Made by a program: the position numbers and the translations under genes. Shown here in pieces: positions 47,036-58,962 of a stretch of DNA of 64,000 nt; positions within the stretch are counted from its first letter, which is position 1; every line of letters starts with the position of its first letter. The notes beneath the pieces are model-generated. The model had not been told where the DNA came from and made no database searches. It was given only the letters and a program-made list of their open reading frames with translations. Location of the stretch: the NCBI GenBank assembly GCA_907165275.2, contig OU015654.1:9751501-9815500 (forward strand). Direction: 5' to 3'. Source of the stretch: Zygaena filipendulae. Its lineage: Eukaryota > Arthropoda > Insecta > Lepidoptera > Zygaenidae.

Positions 47036-50000
47036 AGGTTATAATTATGCAAGAAATTCGATTTTTATAATATGCTACCTACCTAATAACGTTTTTTGCG
47101 TTTCCACAATTCATGATAACTGAAAGTTATCATTTAATTAAAATCTTTTTGGGTCACAACCTACGCGCCGACTGAGGAAATATTTAACTATTATAGGTAC
47201 GAGATTTTCTATACAACCATTATAGGTTACTAACAAAATTATAGCACAGAATATATAGTACCTACCTATAGCAATTTATCCTTCAATCTTTCAACAAGAT
47301 AGATGGGTATCAATTTAAAATTAGTAGTCGCTGATAATATACAGAGTTTAATTTTACACGTATAGGACCTATTAACCCCGATAATTCAGGCTTACATCAA
47401 CATGTAACTACAAAAAAACTAATAAATCCCAGAAAAAACTTTAAAAATGAGGGTTTATGCAGGTAAATAACGAATACTTTTGATTTGTTGGCGCGTTGTC
47501 GGCAAGGGGCGTTGGATGATCCTTTTTTAGGGAAGGTAGGTACGACCCGTCAACTTGCAGTCAATTTTTATTAATGGTTTAATTACGTCAAATATTATTT
47601 TTAATGTCTATATTTAACGAAAAAATCAAACTGAAAACCCTTTATCAATACGTCCCTTTTTACCTAATACAACCTGTATAAGCATACCTAATATGTAAAC
47701 TACTGCCATATTATTGCTATATGAAACATATAATAATGTAAAAACTGTAACGACGTGTCCAATCACTGATTGATAGATCAAACCGGCAAGATTGATTAAT
47801 ATGTTTGTTTATAAGTGTAATTGAAGTGTCACGAGCTGCGGAAAGGAGTGACTGTCAGATTTATGTGGTCTGTCTGTTATCTTGACGCCGGTAGTTAATG
47901 GTTACCATAAAGGTGAGCGTTAATAAGCTTAAACTTTGTTCAAGCTTAATCATGTCAGAGCAGTAGCGAACAGATGCAAAATCTAACAATAAGTACAGAA
48001 ATAATATTGAATTAACAGGATTTATATTAAAAAGAGTTGGCTTGCTGCATGAGAATGACAACAATTCAACCCATATCTACAAATACATATTTATCAGCAC
48101 ATCTTCTTTTTCTTTTTTCTTCTATAGTATATCCCTAATACATGGACGTACCCAGATTCTGGGCCAGGGAGGGGCCAGGTCAGATTATTTAGAATCACCT
48201 AGCAAACCTATAGAAACCTTATAATACAGGTTAACCTAGATTAAGCTCCAGATCTCCTAATTTCTGTAATTAAAACACATTTCATGTAAGTACCTTTGTG
48301 GAGATGAATAAATGATTATTATAATTATGAGGAAATGGAACGGTTTTTAACGCTTTATAATATATTAGGTAGGTATAAAATAATACTTTACTCGTTCGAA
48401 CTATAAAGGCTTTGTTGCACAAAGCCAAATAATAAAAATTCCATATTATTCAAACAAAATAAAATAGATAATTCGCAGCTCGCATTTATCGTCCAGTAAG
48501 TGCTCGGTGCGAGTATGTTATTATCCTGTTAAAATAAGTATGCGGAACTTTATACAGTCGCGATAACGTATATAAGATTAGTAATTGGCATACTTATTGC
48601 ATATAATGAAAATTAAAATTGCGATGCATTTAATTTAATTTTAAATTAAAAACAATTTTTCTTTACGGCCAAAAAAGTTAGGTACTATTATTTTTTTTGT
48701 CGCTCGAGACTCTATATAATTTAAATAAATAATAATTATGTAGCCGGTGCATCAATTTTCGGATTCTTTCATTAATAAAATAATTTAGATAGGTACCTAC
48801 TTGCGCAAAAATTACCTCCCCTCAATGTTATAAATCTATAAATTTAAGAACAAGGTTGCTGATCCCAATTGTAATACAATTGTATATAAATTAGATGTCT
48901 AATAAATTAAATTAGATGTCAAAAAATAATCAAAAGCAAAAATTGGTTTTGCAAAAAGTGTCTTATCGCTCGAAACGATCTCTTCCAGATAAAAAAGGAA
49001 AAGTGGAGTTTAATTTAAGAAGAGATTCTAATTTTTTTCTTTTTATTTGTGGTCTCAATATACATCTACGTGCCACTCAACAATAATTATTATATCGAAA
49101 GTGGCGTTCGGGATCCGATCCCAAAATGCTGTACCTGCTATGTAGTGTACCTATATTTATTAGGTCTTTTAAAAAATATACCTATAACAGATGTTAATCA
49201 TTGCTTCCAAATGGATATAATTTGACTAAATCCGCTTAAATCGGGCGAGCGGTTACGTCACCATATCCGAGAAACACTGTTATAAGGGACGTGCTTCAAT
49301 TACTTTGGACAAAAGAAGTTTCTACGGTACTTAGCTCCAATACAAAAAACATAATCCAAGTCTGCATAGAACGTGTTATGTAGGTATTGCGGGTTCCTTG
49401 CCCAGCCGTATGGCAAACAGCTACAAATCTGTGGGCTGAGGCGAAATTGTGTTTTTGTTTGTCGCAGACATATTATTATGGAGATGTCGGCTTTACAGCG
49501 ATAAGCCTTTAAAATGAACGGATGAAACAAAAGTATCCGAAGGTAGAGTTAATTATCTAGTGTCAGTTTTGGAATCAATTCGGGAAAAAAATTTAAGTAC
49601 GAAAGGTAAATGTCCTATTCCAAGATCTAGACTACGATGTATACGAAACAGCTGTTCCCTGAAGTTCCACGAGCGTGAATTTCAGGGCTTCCTGGGAAAG
49701 TCTTGTTCAAGGATACATAATAGGTATATAGATCGTTTCACTCACGAAGACGCACCCCACCTTTCATGCTAATAATCAATCATGCTTTGCATTTGCATGC
49801 ATTAAAATAAATGAACCGATCAGGAGAAAACTTAAAGATCAAACTGAAAGATGCTCTACTTGGAAAATGGTGGGGCGCGTCTTCGTGAATGAAACGATCT
49901 ATACTATGTTAGTCAGGAGTTCTGTATATCAGGGATTTTTGTTTCATATCGGTTCAATGGGCCCAGAAATTAACCTCAAAAAAATTTCCTCTGTTATTTT

Positions 50001-51437
50001 TACAGATTAGCCGTTCCCCGGATTCACCCGCATACATTTCAGATTAACTCTAGAACACCTAACATATATTATTATCTATGAACTATTGTCATGTCTAGGG
50101 AGGAACTCGTTGATATGCGTGTATAACAATAGGAGCATGTCACACCAAGTAAACTAGACTGAATCCTAATTAACTATCTCCATACTAATTGTAGAGTATG
50201 TTATTTGCAAAAAAATTTACTAAGGCAATGATATAAATAACGTAACTATATTCAGCTATGACAAGGTAAAAGTAATGTGACAGCTAAGGCCATATAACTT
50301 TCCAACACTAGTTATATACCGTAGTACGTACAGGAGGTAGGTAAACAGCAAAACCCTGCACCAATGTCAACAATCTTTCAGGTTCCCCGTCGAACCCCGA
50401 TAAACAAGGCATTGTTGGTCTGTTACAAACCGCATCGTTTGTAGCTGGAACCACGTAGGGCTGTCAGATCCAATAATGAGTTTTCCCAAAAAAAAACCCC
50501 TGAGTGTCACTAACACTTTTGACATTTACTGTTTACTGTCAATATCAAACAATAAGAGATGTGAAAGAAACATTGTAATTTAACTGCATGTAAAAATTTT
50601 ATTCTTTTAATATAGGTATATTTTTGTTATCCCCTCTCATTAATAAAATTGTGACAATTTCAATGCCTAGTAGTTATAGAGGAGCAAAACTCCGGACATG
50701 TCAGGAATATTGCTGTCATCTGGTAACCCTATAGAAATTCGACTCCGGTCGCACAAGTGCACCCATAAAGCCCAGCATTGTATAATTTTTATACGAAAAT
50801 ACACGTCTGTGATCAAAGCACTTGTATACCTACATAACAATCAGAATTACTATATTATTTAGTTATAAAACAAATCTTACACGTACCTACAGAAGTTACA
50901 TCCTGAACTTAAGACACGATCGTTTGAGAGGATAAACTGAATTGGAGTGGTTTTGAGGACCTTGCACCTTCTTAAACAACTCTTGTACGGTTATCGTTTG
51001 GAACATCTCAAACAAGTTTTAAGAATATGAGTGTACTTATTAATGTATAATCAAGTTTTTAGAGGTGAAGAGAACGATTTCCTAAGTCGCTATCCGAATA
51101 ATCTGTCTGTGTGTCCTCTTAGTTCTTCTAAACTACGCAACAGGTTTCACTTCGATTTCCAATATCATTTGCACCACTTGTTCCGGATGGCTAATATGGA
51201 GTTTTCGAAGGAATTCCGAATTCCACGTAAGTGAACACATTGGGGAACTTGTATTGCTATATAGAGTTTATTTTCCCATAAATAATAGTACTAACCCATG
51301 ATACTATCAATGGGGAAGATTTCCAAAAGCTTTCCAGGCAGAGGGCGCTGTTACATGCAACATGTTACCTGTCAAAACACTTTGATAACAACTACTGATT
51401 ATAGCCTTTTGAATTTCTAAGCATCGGTTTAGCTTTG

Positions 51438-51647
51438 TTAAGTTTTTTTAATTAGTTTCGTGATATATTTATTAGAAGTGGTCTCATAAACGGTTTCTTT
51501 GAAATGATTCCCAAATGACCTCGAAAAATCGCTTGATTTATAATTTAATCTTCTTAAAGCTTTTTCCCGCTTTTTCCTTAATATTAAATCACTTGGGAAT
51601 TTATGTACATCTATTTCCTCACAGCCAAAAGCTACACAGCGTCCCAT
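51438..51647 (-). pseudogene. THAP-domain relic
   Basis: The 69-codon frame starts MGRCVAFGC, then VHKFPSDLILRKKREKALRR and LNYKSSDFSRSFGNHFKE. This follows the THAP zinc-finger plan: N-terminal C-x-x-x-x-C, HKFP, KKW-AL, then C-xx-HF. However the tryptophan is replaced by Arg (KKREKAL), and the second zinc pair C-x-x-H has lost its Cys (SFGNHF). The frame ends just after the domain. THAP domains occur in P-element-type transposases and in domesticated DNA-binding proteins. No transposase body or element ends are visible here, so it looks like a dead fragment. Confidence 0.7.
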
Positions 51648-52523
51648 AATTTATTTAACTAGTAAAAACAACAAAAATATAAGTAGGTACTCGGTTTCTA
51701 TGTAGATTGACAGATCTTGTGGAATAAACATTTAATGGCCTTCAGGTGGAACTAATTGACAGTTATCATCCCCATTTAGTACATCTTTGAGTATCATTGT
51801 ACCTAGATTTTGTAGTGAATTTATTTTGTGTTCACTTTAGAGAAAACAATTTTTCAAACAATTCATAAATTGATTGAATCTTAAAAACATTAATCAACTT
51901 ACTATATGGTCATGATTACGGTTTTACTTTTAACTTTAAGTACCTAACAATTAAAATGTTAATATGAACATGATCTATGTTTCTTAACATAATTACTTTT
52001 GCACCTTTTCTGCAATAAATTGCCGTCATAAATGTCGAGACTTGTGAAATATCACTTAGTTTTTTTTTTATTGTCGCTTTAAGATATTAAGTTGGAAAAA
52101 CATGCCTTTATATTTTTCTTATCCAATTAGCGACTGGAGATTTCATTCGTTGGAAGCATTGTTTCTAAAAGACCTGTACGGTTATTAAATTAATAATCTA
52201 TAAAAAAATCGTGACCTTTATCAATGTTAGCCTTTTTAAGACAAATAATTAACCAAGATGTAAAAAATTCAAAATAAGAGTAATTAAAAAAAAAAAACAT
52301 CCTTTAATAGTAAACTGATCTAACAAGCAAAAGACGCAACTCGAAGGGGTTGCGTCTGTTGATGGAAGGGTTGTTCCCATTGCCATCTTCCGGACCCATT
52401 TTCAGATGAGCTCCATGTCATGTCAATATTGCATTGTCATCCGAACTACATATAGGTAGGTACATACAAAGTTTTCAATATAATACTAGGTTAAAATTGA
52501 CTTCAAAGATTTTATTGTTAGTT

Positions 52524-52573
52524 ACAACTGAAACTGAAATAAGTACGTAGGTACCTATTTCAGTTTCAGTTGT
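52524..52573. repeat. 18-bp perfect hairpin
   Basis: ACAACTGAAACTGAAATA at 52524-52541 pairs exactly with TATTTCAGTTTCAGTTGT at 52556-52573 around a 14-nt loop (agtacgtaggtacc). It could be a minimal snap-back element. Confidence 0.8.
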
Positions 52574-52645
52574 GTTAAGCGTGTTAATGTTTGAAACTTT
52601 TATTTAAATTGTTTATACCTCCAAGTGAGCTATATAAAACTACAC

Positions 52646-52856
52646 GTATATCCTACTAATATTATAAATGTGAAAGTGTGGATGTTTGGATGTTTGTCAC
52701 TCAATCACGCAAAAATGGCTGAACGGATTTGGATGAAATTTAGCATGTACGTTGTCAGGGGTACAGAGAAGGACATAGGGTATTTTTTGTCCCGGATTTC
52801 CCACGGGAACTCCGAAATTACCGCGAGTGAAACCGCGGGGCACAGCTAGTCTACTA
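52646..52856 (-). repeat. 'CCGCGG' interspersed repeat, full length, reverse
   Basis: 'ctaatattataaatgtgaaa', 'gtcactcaatcacgcaaaaa', 'gttgtcaggggtacagagaa' and 'gtgaaaccgcggggcacagc': the clearest reverse copy in the window. Confidence 0.88.
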
Positions 52857-53675
52857 TAATATTATTCCACGTTTGAAAAGTAATTGCAAAACAGATTATA
52901 ACAGCGTGTAGGTCGAGCTATTTTTAGAAGGAAAAAAAAGGAAGGAAACATAAGTGTTTAAAATAAGACAGTTTAAATTGAATGCTCTAACCGCCGCACT
53001 CAGAGTCGATTTAATGGTTACTTAACGGATTTTAAGTAAGGATTAAAAAAAATTCACTCTCAGAGACAGTTAATCCTCGATTAATCACGTTTAATGATGA
53101 TTAACTTTAAGTGACGGCTGACCCTTACTTAAGAGTTAATTGGAGATTTTTGACATTTAAAAGTAAGGTTATGTTTGTTTTTGTTATTAAAATTTCAAAA
53201 CCAAAGTTGGATTTTTCACCGCCGCACTCAGAGTCGTTCATTAAAATAACGTTAATCGGCCCATAACTAATGCTACTTAAAACCTCTAGTGACAATTAAA
53301 TCGCCGTAGCTCCCAGAGACAAAAAATTAATGTTGATTAGTAGATTGACAACTATATGTAAGCATAGGGCGGTACACCCTATCGAAATGCGTATCGATAA
53401 AGTGCGACATTGCCACATGCATAAACTCATGGAAATGATACTTTTGTTTTTGTAGTTTTTATGAGGTGAAGTTATTATTTTTCTTTAGAAATAATTAATT
53501 GCGTTAATTTACTATTACTTTAATCGGAAATAATAATTGATTTCAATAAAATTAAATCGTGAATGCCATGACTTTTGTGATATGACAACATTGAACGCCG
53601 CCATTTTCATTTTTCAATTATCTACGTCAAATCAATCCGCGAAATGTTTCAAATTGGAATAGCCGCCACCATGAA

Positions 53676-53805
53676 AGGCCTCTCCACATTCGCGCGCGAA
53701 CCGCGCGCCAAGCCGCGAAACACCCGCGAACCATGATTCTACACTTATAGTTCGCGGGTGTTTCGCGGCTTCGCGCGCGAACTACGCGCGAATGTGGAGA
53801 GCGCT
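53676..53805. mobile_element. Snap-back element (CTCCACATTCGCGCG) in E1
   Basis: tctccacattcgcgcgcgaa on the left pairs with ttcgcgcgcgaactacgcgc / gaatgtggagag on the right, and the inner stem is gccgcgaaacacccgcgaac with its complement. The loop is about 'catgattctacacttata'. It is an extremely CpG-rich hairpin inside the Harbinger element, mirrored at 58829-58962 in E2. Confidence 0.88.
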
Positions 53806-53870
53806 TGAAGTAGAAGAAGGAGAATTCGTCTTTAGTAATATAATAATAATTTGAAATTATTGTATAAAAA

Positions 53871-54925
53871 ATGGTGAGTATTAAGTAATTATTATTGGTT
53901 TCATATTGTTAAAAGATAAAAATATGTTAGGCATGTTTTTATATGGTTTTCTTTATATTTCAGGAGCAAAATAAAACACCACGCAAATGAGTTGCAAACT
54001 TTACCCCAGACGAAAAATTTTTACTTGCACATTAATTAAACATCGATAATTGAATCAAAACTGATCGACGGAAAGTCGGTTTTAAAGAAAAAATGGCCCG
54101 GATTTCAGTCACTGACGAGTTCAATAGTAATGCACTTGTATACAAGGTATTGTATTACTTGTATATACTTGTATTCTAGTTATTGCTTGTATACACTTTT
54201 TGTTAATATAACTAGAACTAATTATATTTTTTTTACTTGCAGCGTGATGTAACTACATTAAAAAGAGCATGGGATAATCTTAAGGCTATAGCCCGTAAAA
54301 GCAAGGCTATCTTTTAAAAACTGGAGATGAACCATCAAATCCACCACCTCAACCGAAACAGGGAGCTATAATAGGTAAGCATTATAGAAAAGGTAACATA
54401 CAATAACAACTCAACAGGGCTGTGCAAAATACCAAGTTATAATTGAAATCCTTATATTATAAATGTGAAACTGAGTTTGTTCATTTGTTAAGCTTTCACA
54501 CCTTAACCGATCAACATGAAATTTTGCATACACATTTTCACCGTTACAGAGAAAAACATGGGTACTTTTATCTGGGAATTCCTGCGGGATCTCTGAGATT
54601 TCCACAGGTGAATCTCTGAAACAGATGAATCTATTTGAACGGGACTTTCTCTGCCAATTAAATGATATTATAAGGTGTAAATTATGCTTCTTTGGAGTTC
54701 TTGCGGGAATTCAGAAACTCAAGCGGGTGGAATCGCAGGGCACTCCTAATGTATATTATAATATGTATTCTAGAATGTAGTTCTAATCAGTGTATTTTTT
54801 TAGTTGGAGACATTAAAAACAAGCTGCTGAGAGAGCTGCTGAGTTGGAGGAAGAAAAAAATTAAGCTATTGTAGATGGCGAAACTAGAGCTAGCTGAATT
54901 AAAAAAAAAACTAGAATTACAATAA
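53871..54925 (+). pseudogene. Harbinger Myb/SANT-like DNA-binding gene, dead (E1)
   Basis: Harbinger elements encode a transposase and a separate Myb/SANT protein that helps it bind the ends. The reconstructed layout here is: ATG (53871) directly followed by a gtgagt donor, a 90-bp intron ending ttatatttcag, then exon 2 from 53964 with MEQNKTPRK, a TGA stop, VANFTPDEKFLLAH and a frameshifted continuation (KSVLKKKWPGFQS). After an intron ending tttttacttgcag, exon 3 (54243) reads RDVTTLKRAWDNLKAIARKS. A Lys/Glu/Leu-rich C-terminus ends KKLELQ and TAA at 54923-54925. FTPDEK and the TLKRAWDNLKA helix are typical of the MSANTD/zeste-like domain. Several stops, plus a CCGCGG repeat at about 54447-54750, break it. 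Confidence 0.75.
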
Positions 54926-55059
54926 TAAAATTATTTATTTTAAATGAACTAGTTTTATTTTATTTATTTATAATTCAGACAGGTAGTTGAAGCAGCTGAT
55001 AGGTGCCTGTATCCAGTTATACATTACTATTTTTCACCTTTTGTTTCAAATATTTGTCC

Positions 55060-55150
55060 AATCTGTTTTAAAATAATAATTGTTAGGTGCCATGACTTCT
55101 TCCGGTAGCCCATTCCAAGGTGCAACCACTCTGTTAGCAAAAATTGTTAT
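55060..55150 (-). repeat. LINE C-terminal scrap carried in E1
   Basis: On the minus strand the frame includes NRVVAPWNGLPEEV, the ending common to CR1/Jockey-type LINE ORF2 proteins. It is also present in E2 (57500-57600), so it was picked up before the two copies separated. Confidence 0.55.
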
Positions 55151-55584
55151 TACACCTTAAAAAAACAAATAACAAACAAAATCTGAGTTATACATAAATA
55201 AAATTGTAGTGTCTGTAATTCCAAATTAACAGTTTTTCACTAAATGCATATGAAAGTATAATAATGATACATAAACATTTTTTTAATTTTTTTATGTCTG
55301 TCTGTTTGTTCCGTCTAAACACTGAAACAGCTAGACCGATTTTAACTGGACTTTTAGGCAGGTAACTGATGTTATAACGAGGAATAAAACAATTTTAAAA
55401 GAAAATCGTTCCTGCGTGGATTCCGAAACTCATGTGGGGTAAAACCGAGGGGCACAGCTAGTTATTCATAAAAAAGTTATCTATACCTACTAGTTATCAC
55501 TAAAAAATCTCAACTATGGATTGTCTAAACAGAAACCATTACTATTGGGATTTTCTCGACTATATTTGCTTATCACTTATGTTA

Positions 55585-56142
55585 GGTAGATACCGGAGGA
55601 AGGAGCATAAGCAGGAGTTCATCTAATGCTAATGAGATATTGTATAATGTAGCACACACACACACTACAGCTACAACTGTGTCTAATTTGATACTCATAC
55701 CCACTTGAAGATATGGAAACTTCCTTTTCCAAATACCAAAAACTCAAAAGTATTTTTCTTTTTGATATGGCTTTTATTGTACTTTTCTTGACTGTTTGAA
55801 TTAGGACAAGAATGGTGTTAAACGCACATCATTTACCTACTGCATAATCACTCACCAAGCAGTATACCCATAGTATATCTTGCAACACACCTGAGTCCTG
55901 AATCAAGGCGTCCTGTTTCAGTGCACTACTATAATTTGAATAAAACTATCATGAGTTCCGCCAGGCCATCGAGCTACAACTTTAAAAAATCCAAATTCGG
56001 GCCTGTTTACTGCCTGAACATTAAAAGAAAACCATTCTCTTCTATGATATTCCACCAGGACTTCTTATTTTAATATGTGTACCACATGACACCTGGAAGT
56101 CCAGCAATTCGTAAACTCAATAAAATCTTCTAGGTCAGACAT
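55585..56142 (-). pseudogene. Harbinger transposase remnant (E1)
   Basis: This is the mirror of the E2 remnant described at 56456-57015, with the same order on the minus strand: a segment around WFSFNVQAV, VVARWPGGTHDSFI, then a frame-broken GDSGY-like region, and FGIWKRKFPYL. The DDE-type PIF/Harbinger transposase (DDE_Tnp_4 fold) is recognisable, but it is truncated at the N-terminus and interrupted. Confidence 0.75.
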
Positions 56143-56455
56143 GCTTTGCTAATTACTGTGACGTGATCGACGCCCTAAAAGTTTAAAAAATCCAACTTTG
56201 GTTTTGAAATTTTAATAACAAAAACAAACATAACCTTACTTTTAAATGTCAAAAATCTCCAATTAACTCTTAAGTAAGGGTCAGCCGTCACTTAAAGTTA
56301 ATCATCATTAAACGTGATTAATGGAGGATTAACTGTCTCTGAGAGTGAATTTTTTTTAATCCTTACTTAAAATCCGTTAAGTAACCATTAAATCGACTCT
56401 GAGTGCGGCGGTTAAACTTTTAGGGCGTCGATCACGTCACAGTAATTAGCAAAAC

Positions 56456-57015
56456 ATGTCTGACCTAGAAGATTTTATTGAGTTTACGAATTGCTGGACT
56501 TCCAGGTGTCATGTGGTACACATATTAAAATAAGAAGTCCTGGTGGAATATCATAGAAGAGAATGGTTTTCTTTTAATGTTCAGGCAGTAAACAGGCCCG
56601 AATTTGGATTTTTTAAAGTTGTAGCTCGATGGCCTGGCGGAACTCATGATAGTTTTATTCAAATTATAGTAGTGCACTGAAACAGGACGCCTTGATTCAG
56701 GACTCAGGTGTGTTGCAAGGTATACTATGGGTATACTGCTTGGTGAGTGATTATGCAGTAGGTAAATGATGTGCGTTTAACACCATTCTTGTCCTAATTC
56801 AAACAGTCAAGAAAAGTACAATAAAAGCCATATCAAAAAGAAAAATACTTTTGAGTTTTTGGTATTTGGAAAAGGAAGTTTCCATATCTTCAAGTAGGTA
56901 TGAGTATCAAATTAGACACAGTTGTAGCTGTAGTGTGTGTGTGTGCTACATTATACAATATCTCATTAGCATTAGATGAACTCCTGCTTATGCTCCTTCC
57001 TCCGGTATCTTCCTA
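56456..57015 (+). pseudogene. Harbinger transposase remnant (E2)
   Basis: The transposase cuts and joins element ends at TWA sites. Readable pieces are YHRREWFSFNVQAVNRPEFG, FFKVVARWPGGTHDSFI, a disrupted GDSGY-type region around 'ctgcttggtgagtgattatg', and then FGIWKRKFPYLQVGMSIKLD with TVVAVV and a YNISLALD-like end. The conserved NVQAV, ARWPG-HD and WKR-FP blocks are diagnostic for PIF/Harbinger. The Asp expected just after NVQAV is replaced (NR), stops occur, and the N-terminal helix-turn-helix part is largely missing, so it is not functional. Confidence 0.78.
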
Positions 57016-57499
57016 ACATAAGTGATAAGCAAATATAGTCGAGAAAATCCCAATAGTAATGGTTTCTTGTTTAGACAATCCATAGTTGAGATTTTTTAGT
57101 GATAACTAGTAGGTATAGATAACTTTTTTATGAATAACTAGCTGTGCCCCTCGGTTTTACCCCACATGAGTTTCGGAATCCACGCAGGAACGATTTTCTT
57201 TTAAAATTGTTTTATTCCTCGTTATAACATCAGTTACCTGCCTAAAAGTCCAGTTAAAATCGGTCTAGCTGTTTCAGTGTTTAGACGGAACAAACAGACA
57301 GACATAAAAAAATTAAAAAAATGTTTATGTATCATTATTATACTTTCATATGCATTTAGTGAAAAACTGTTAATTTGGAATTACAGACACTACAATTTTA
57401 TTTATGTATAAATGTATAGATTAAAAACCATAAAATAATAAAAAAGAATTGGTTAAACTCAGATTTTGTTTGTTATTTGTTTTTTTAAGGTGTAATAAC

Positions 57500-57600
57500 A
57501 ATTTTTGCTAACAGAGTGGTTGCACCTTGGAATGGGCTACCGGAAGAAGTCTTGGCACCTAACAATTATTATTTGAAAACAGATTGGACAAATATTTGAA
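57500..57600 (+). repeat. LINE C-terminal scrap carried in E2
   Basis: Plus-strand counterpart of 55060-55150, with 'ccttggaatgggctaccgga' encoding PWNGLPEEV and a KTDWTNI-like tail. Confidence 0.55.
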
Positions 57601-57719
57601 ACAAAAGATGAAAAATAGTAATGTATAACTGGATACAGGCACCTATCAGCTGCTTCAACTACCTGTCTGAATTATAAATAAATAAAATAAAACTAGTTCA
57701 TTTAAAATAAATAATTTTA

Positions 57720-58763
57720 TTATTGTAATTCTAGTTTTTTTTTTAATTTTAGTTTCGCCATCTACAATAGCTTAATTTTTTTCTTCCTCCAACTCAGCAG
57801 CTCTCTCAGCAGCTTGTTTTTAATGTCTCCAACTAAAAAAATACACTGATTAGAACTACATTCTAGAATACATATTATAATACACATTAGGAGTGCCCTG
57901 CGATTCCACCCGCTTGAGTTTCTGAATTCCCGCAAGAACTCCAAAGAAGCATAATTTACACCTTATAATATCATTTAATTGGCAGAGGAAGTCCCGTTCA
58001 AATAGATTCATCTGTTTCAGAGATTCACCTGTGGAAATCTCAGAGATCCCGCAGGAATTCCCAGATAAAAGTACCCATGTTTTTCTCTGTAACGGTGAAA
58101 ATGTGTATGCAAAATTTCATGTTGATCGGTTAAGGTGTGAAAGCTTAACAAATGAACAAACTCAGTTTCACATTTATAATATAAGGATTTCAATTATAAC
58201 TTGGTATTTTGCACAGCCCTGTTGAGTTGTTATTGTATATGTTACCTTTTCTATAATGCTTATTATAGCTCCCTGTTTCGGTTGAGGTGGTGGATTTGAT
58301 GGTCCACCTCCAGTTTTTAAAAGATAGCCTTGCTTTTACGGGCCATAGCCTTAAGGTTATCCCATGCTCTTTTTAATGTAGTTACATCACGCTGAAAGTA
58401 AAAAAAATATAATTAGTTCTAGTTATATTAACAAAAAGTGTATACAAGCAATAACTAGAATACAAGTATATACAAGTAATACAATACCTTGTATACAAGT
58501 GCATTACTATTGAACTCGTCAGTGACTGAAATCCAGGCCATTTTTTCTTTAAAACTGACTTTCCGTCGATCAGTTTTGATTCAATTATCGATGTTTAATT
58601 AATGTGCAAGTAAAAATTTTTCGTCCGGGGTAAAGTTTGCAACTCATTTGCGTGGTGTTTTATTTTGCTCCTGAAATATAAAGAAAACCATATAAAAACA
58701 TGCCTAACATATTTTTATCTTTTAACAATATGAAACCAATAATAATTACTTAATACTCACCAT
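57720..58763 (-). pseudogene. Harbinger Myb/SANT-like DNA-binding gene, dead (E2)
   Basis: This is the minus-strand twin of 53871-54925. The ATG (58763-58761) is followed at once by a donor, the same premature TGA occurs after PRK, the FTPDEKFLLAH and TLKR-WDNLKAIARK segments match, and the TAA lies at 57720-57722. The shared stop and shared internal repeats show that both copies descend from an already broken parent. Small differences, such as 'aaggttatccc' for 'aagattatccc' in the WDNL segment, show later divergence. Confidence 0.75.
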
Positions 58764-58828
58764 TTTTTATACAATAATTTCAAATTATTATTATATTACT
58801 AAAGACGAATTCTCCTTCTTCTTCTTTG

Positions 58829-58962
58829 AGCGCTCTCCACATTCGCGCGTGGTTCCCGCGCGAAGTCGCGAAACACCCACGAACTATAAGTGTAGAATCA
58901 TGGTTCGCGGGTGTTTCGCGGCTTGGCGCGCGGTTCGCGCGCGAATGTGGACAGACCTTTAA
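58829..58962. mobile_element. Snap-back element (CTCCACATTCGCGCG) in E2
   Basis: Mirror of 53676-53805, with several substitutions in the CpG-rich arms (for example ggttcccgcgcgaagtcgcg), as expected from CpG decay. Confidence 0.85.

Larger units (their letters stand above)
42621..51437. other. Intron, long AT-rich stretch
   Basis: No exon recognised. It contains a weak CCGCGG end (44230-44290), a possible box-B sequence GGTTCGAGTCA at 45433-45443, two Harbinger end fragments (45784 and 46241), a CCGCGG copy at 46756 and fragments near 49640 and 50010. Confidence 0.5.
53219..56411 (+). mobile_element. PIF/Harbinger element E1, nested in E2
   Basis: This is a 3193-bp element with the same 18-bp TIRs at both ends (53219 and ending 56411), in reverse orientation to E2. 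Its insertion interrupts E2 at a site that reads ggattttttaaac in the uninterrupted copy. The flanks are now TCA (53216-53218) and TTA (56412-56414), that is, a TTA duplication with one substitution. E1 and E2 are about as similar as recent sisters but differ by substitutions and indels, including a stretch near 57411-57460 present only in E2. Gene content is Myb/SANT (+) and transposase (-). Confidence 0.87.

Noticed and set aside
53000..53215. A separate ~230-bp MITE copied at 56185-56411
   Set aside because: It has a TIR at one end only. It is better explained as the severed end of E2, matching the corresponding end of E1.
57762..57944. 60-codon frame and its twin at 54692-54874 as a conserved small protein
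   Set aside because: Their identity reflects the inverted Harbinger copies; the frame runs from a CCGCGG repeat into the Myb/SANT C-terminus in a shifted frame.
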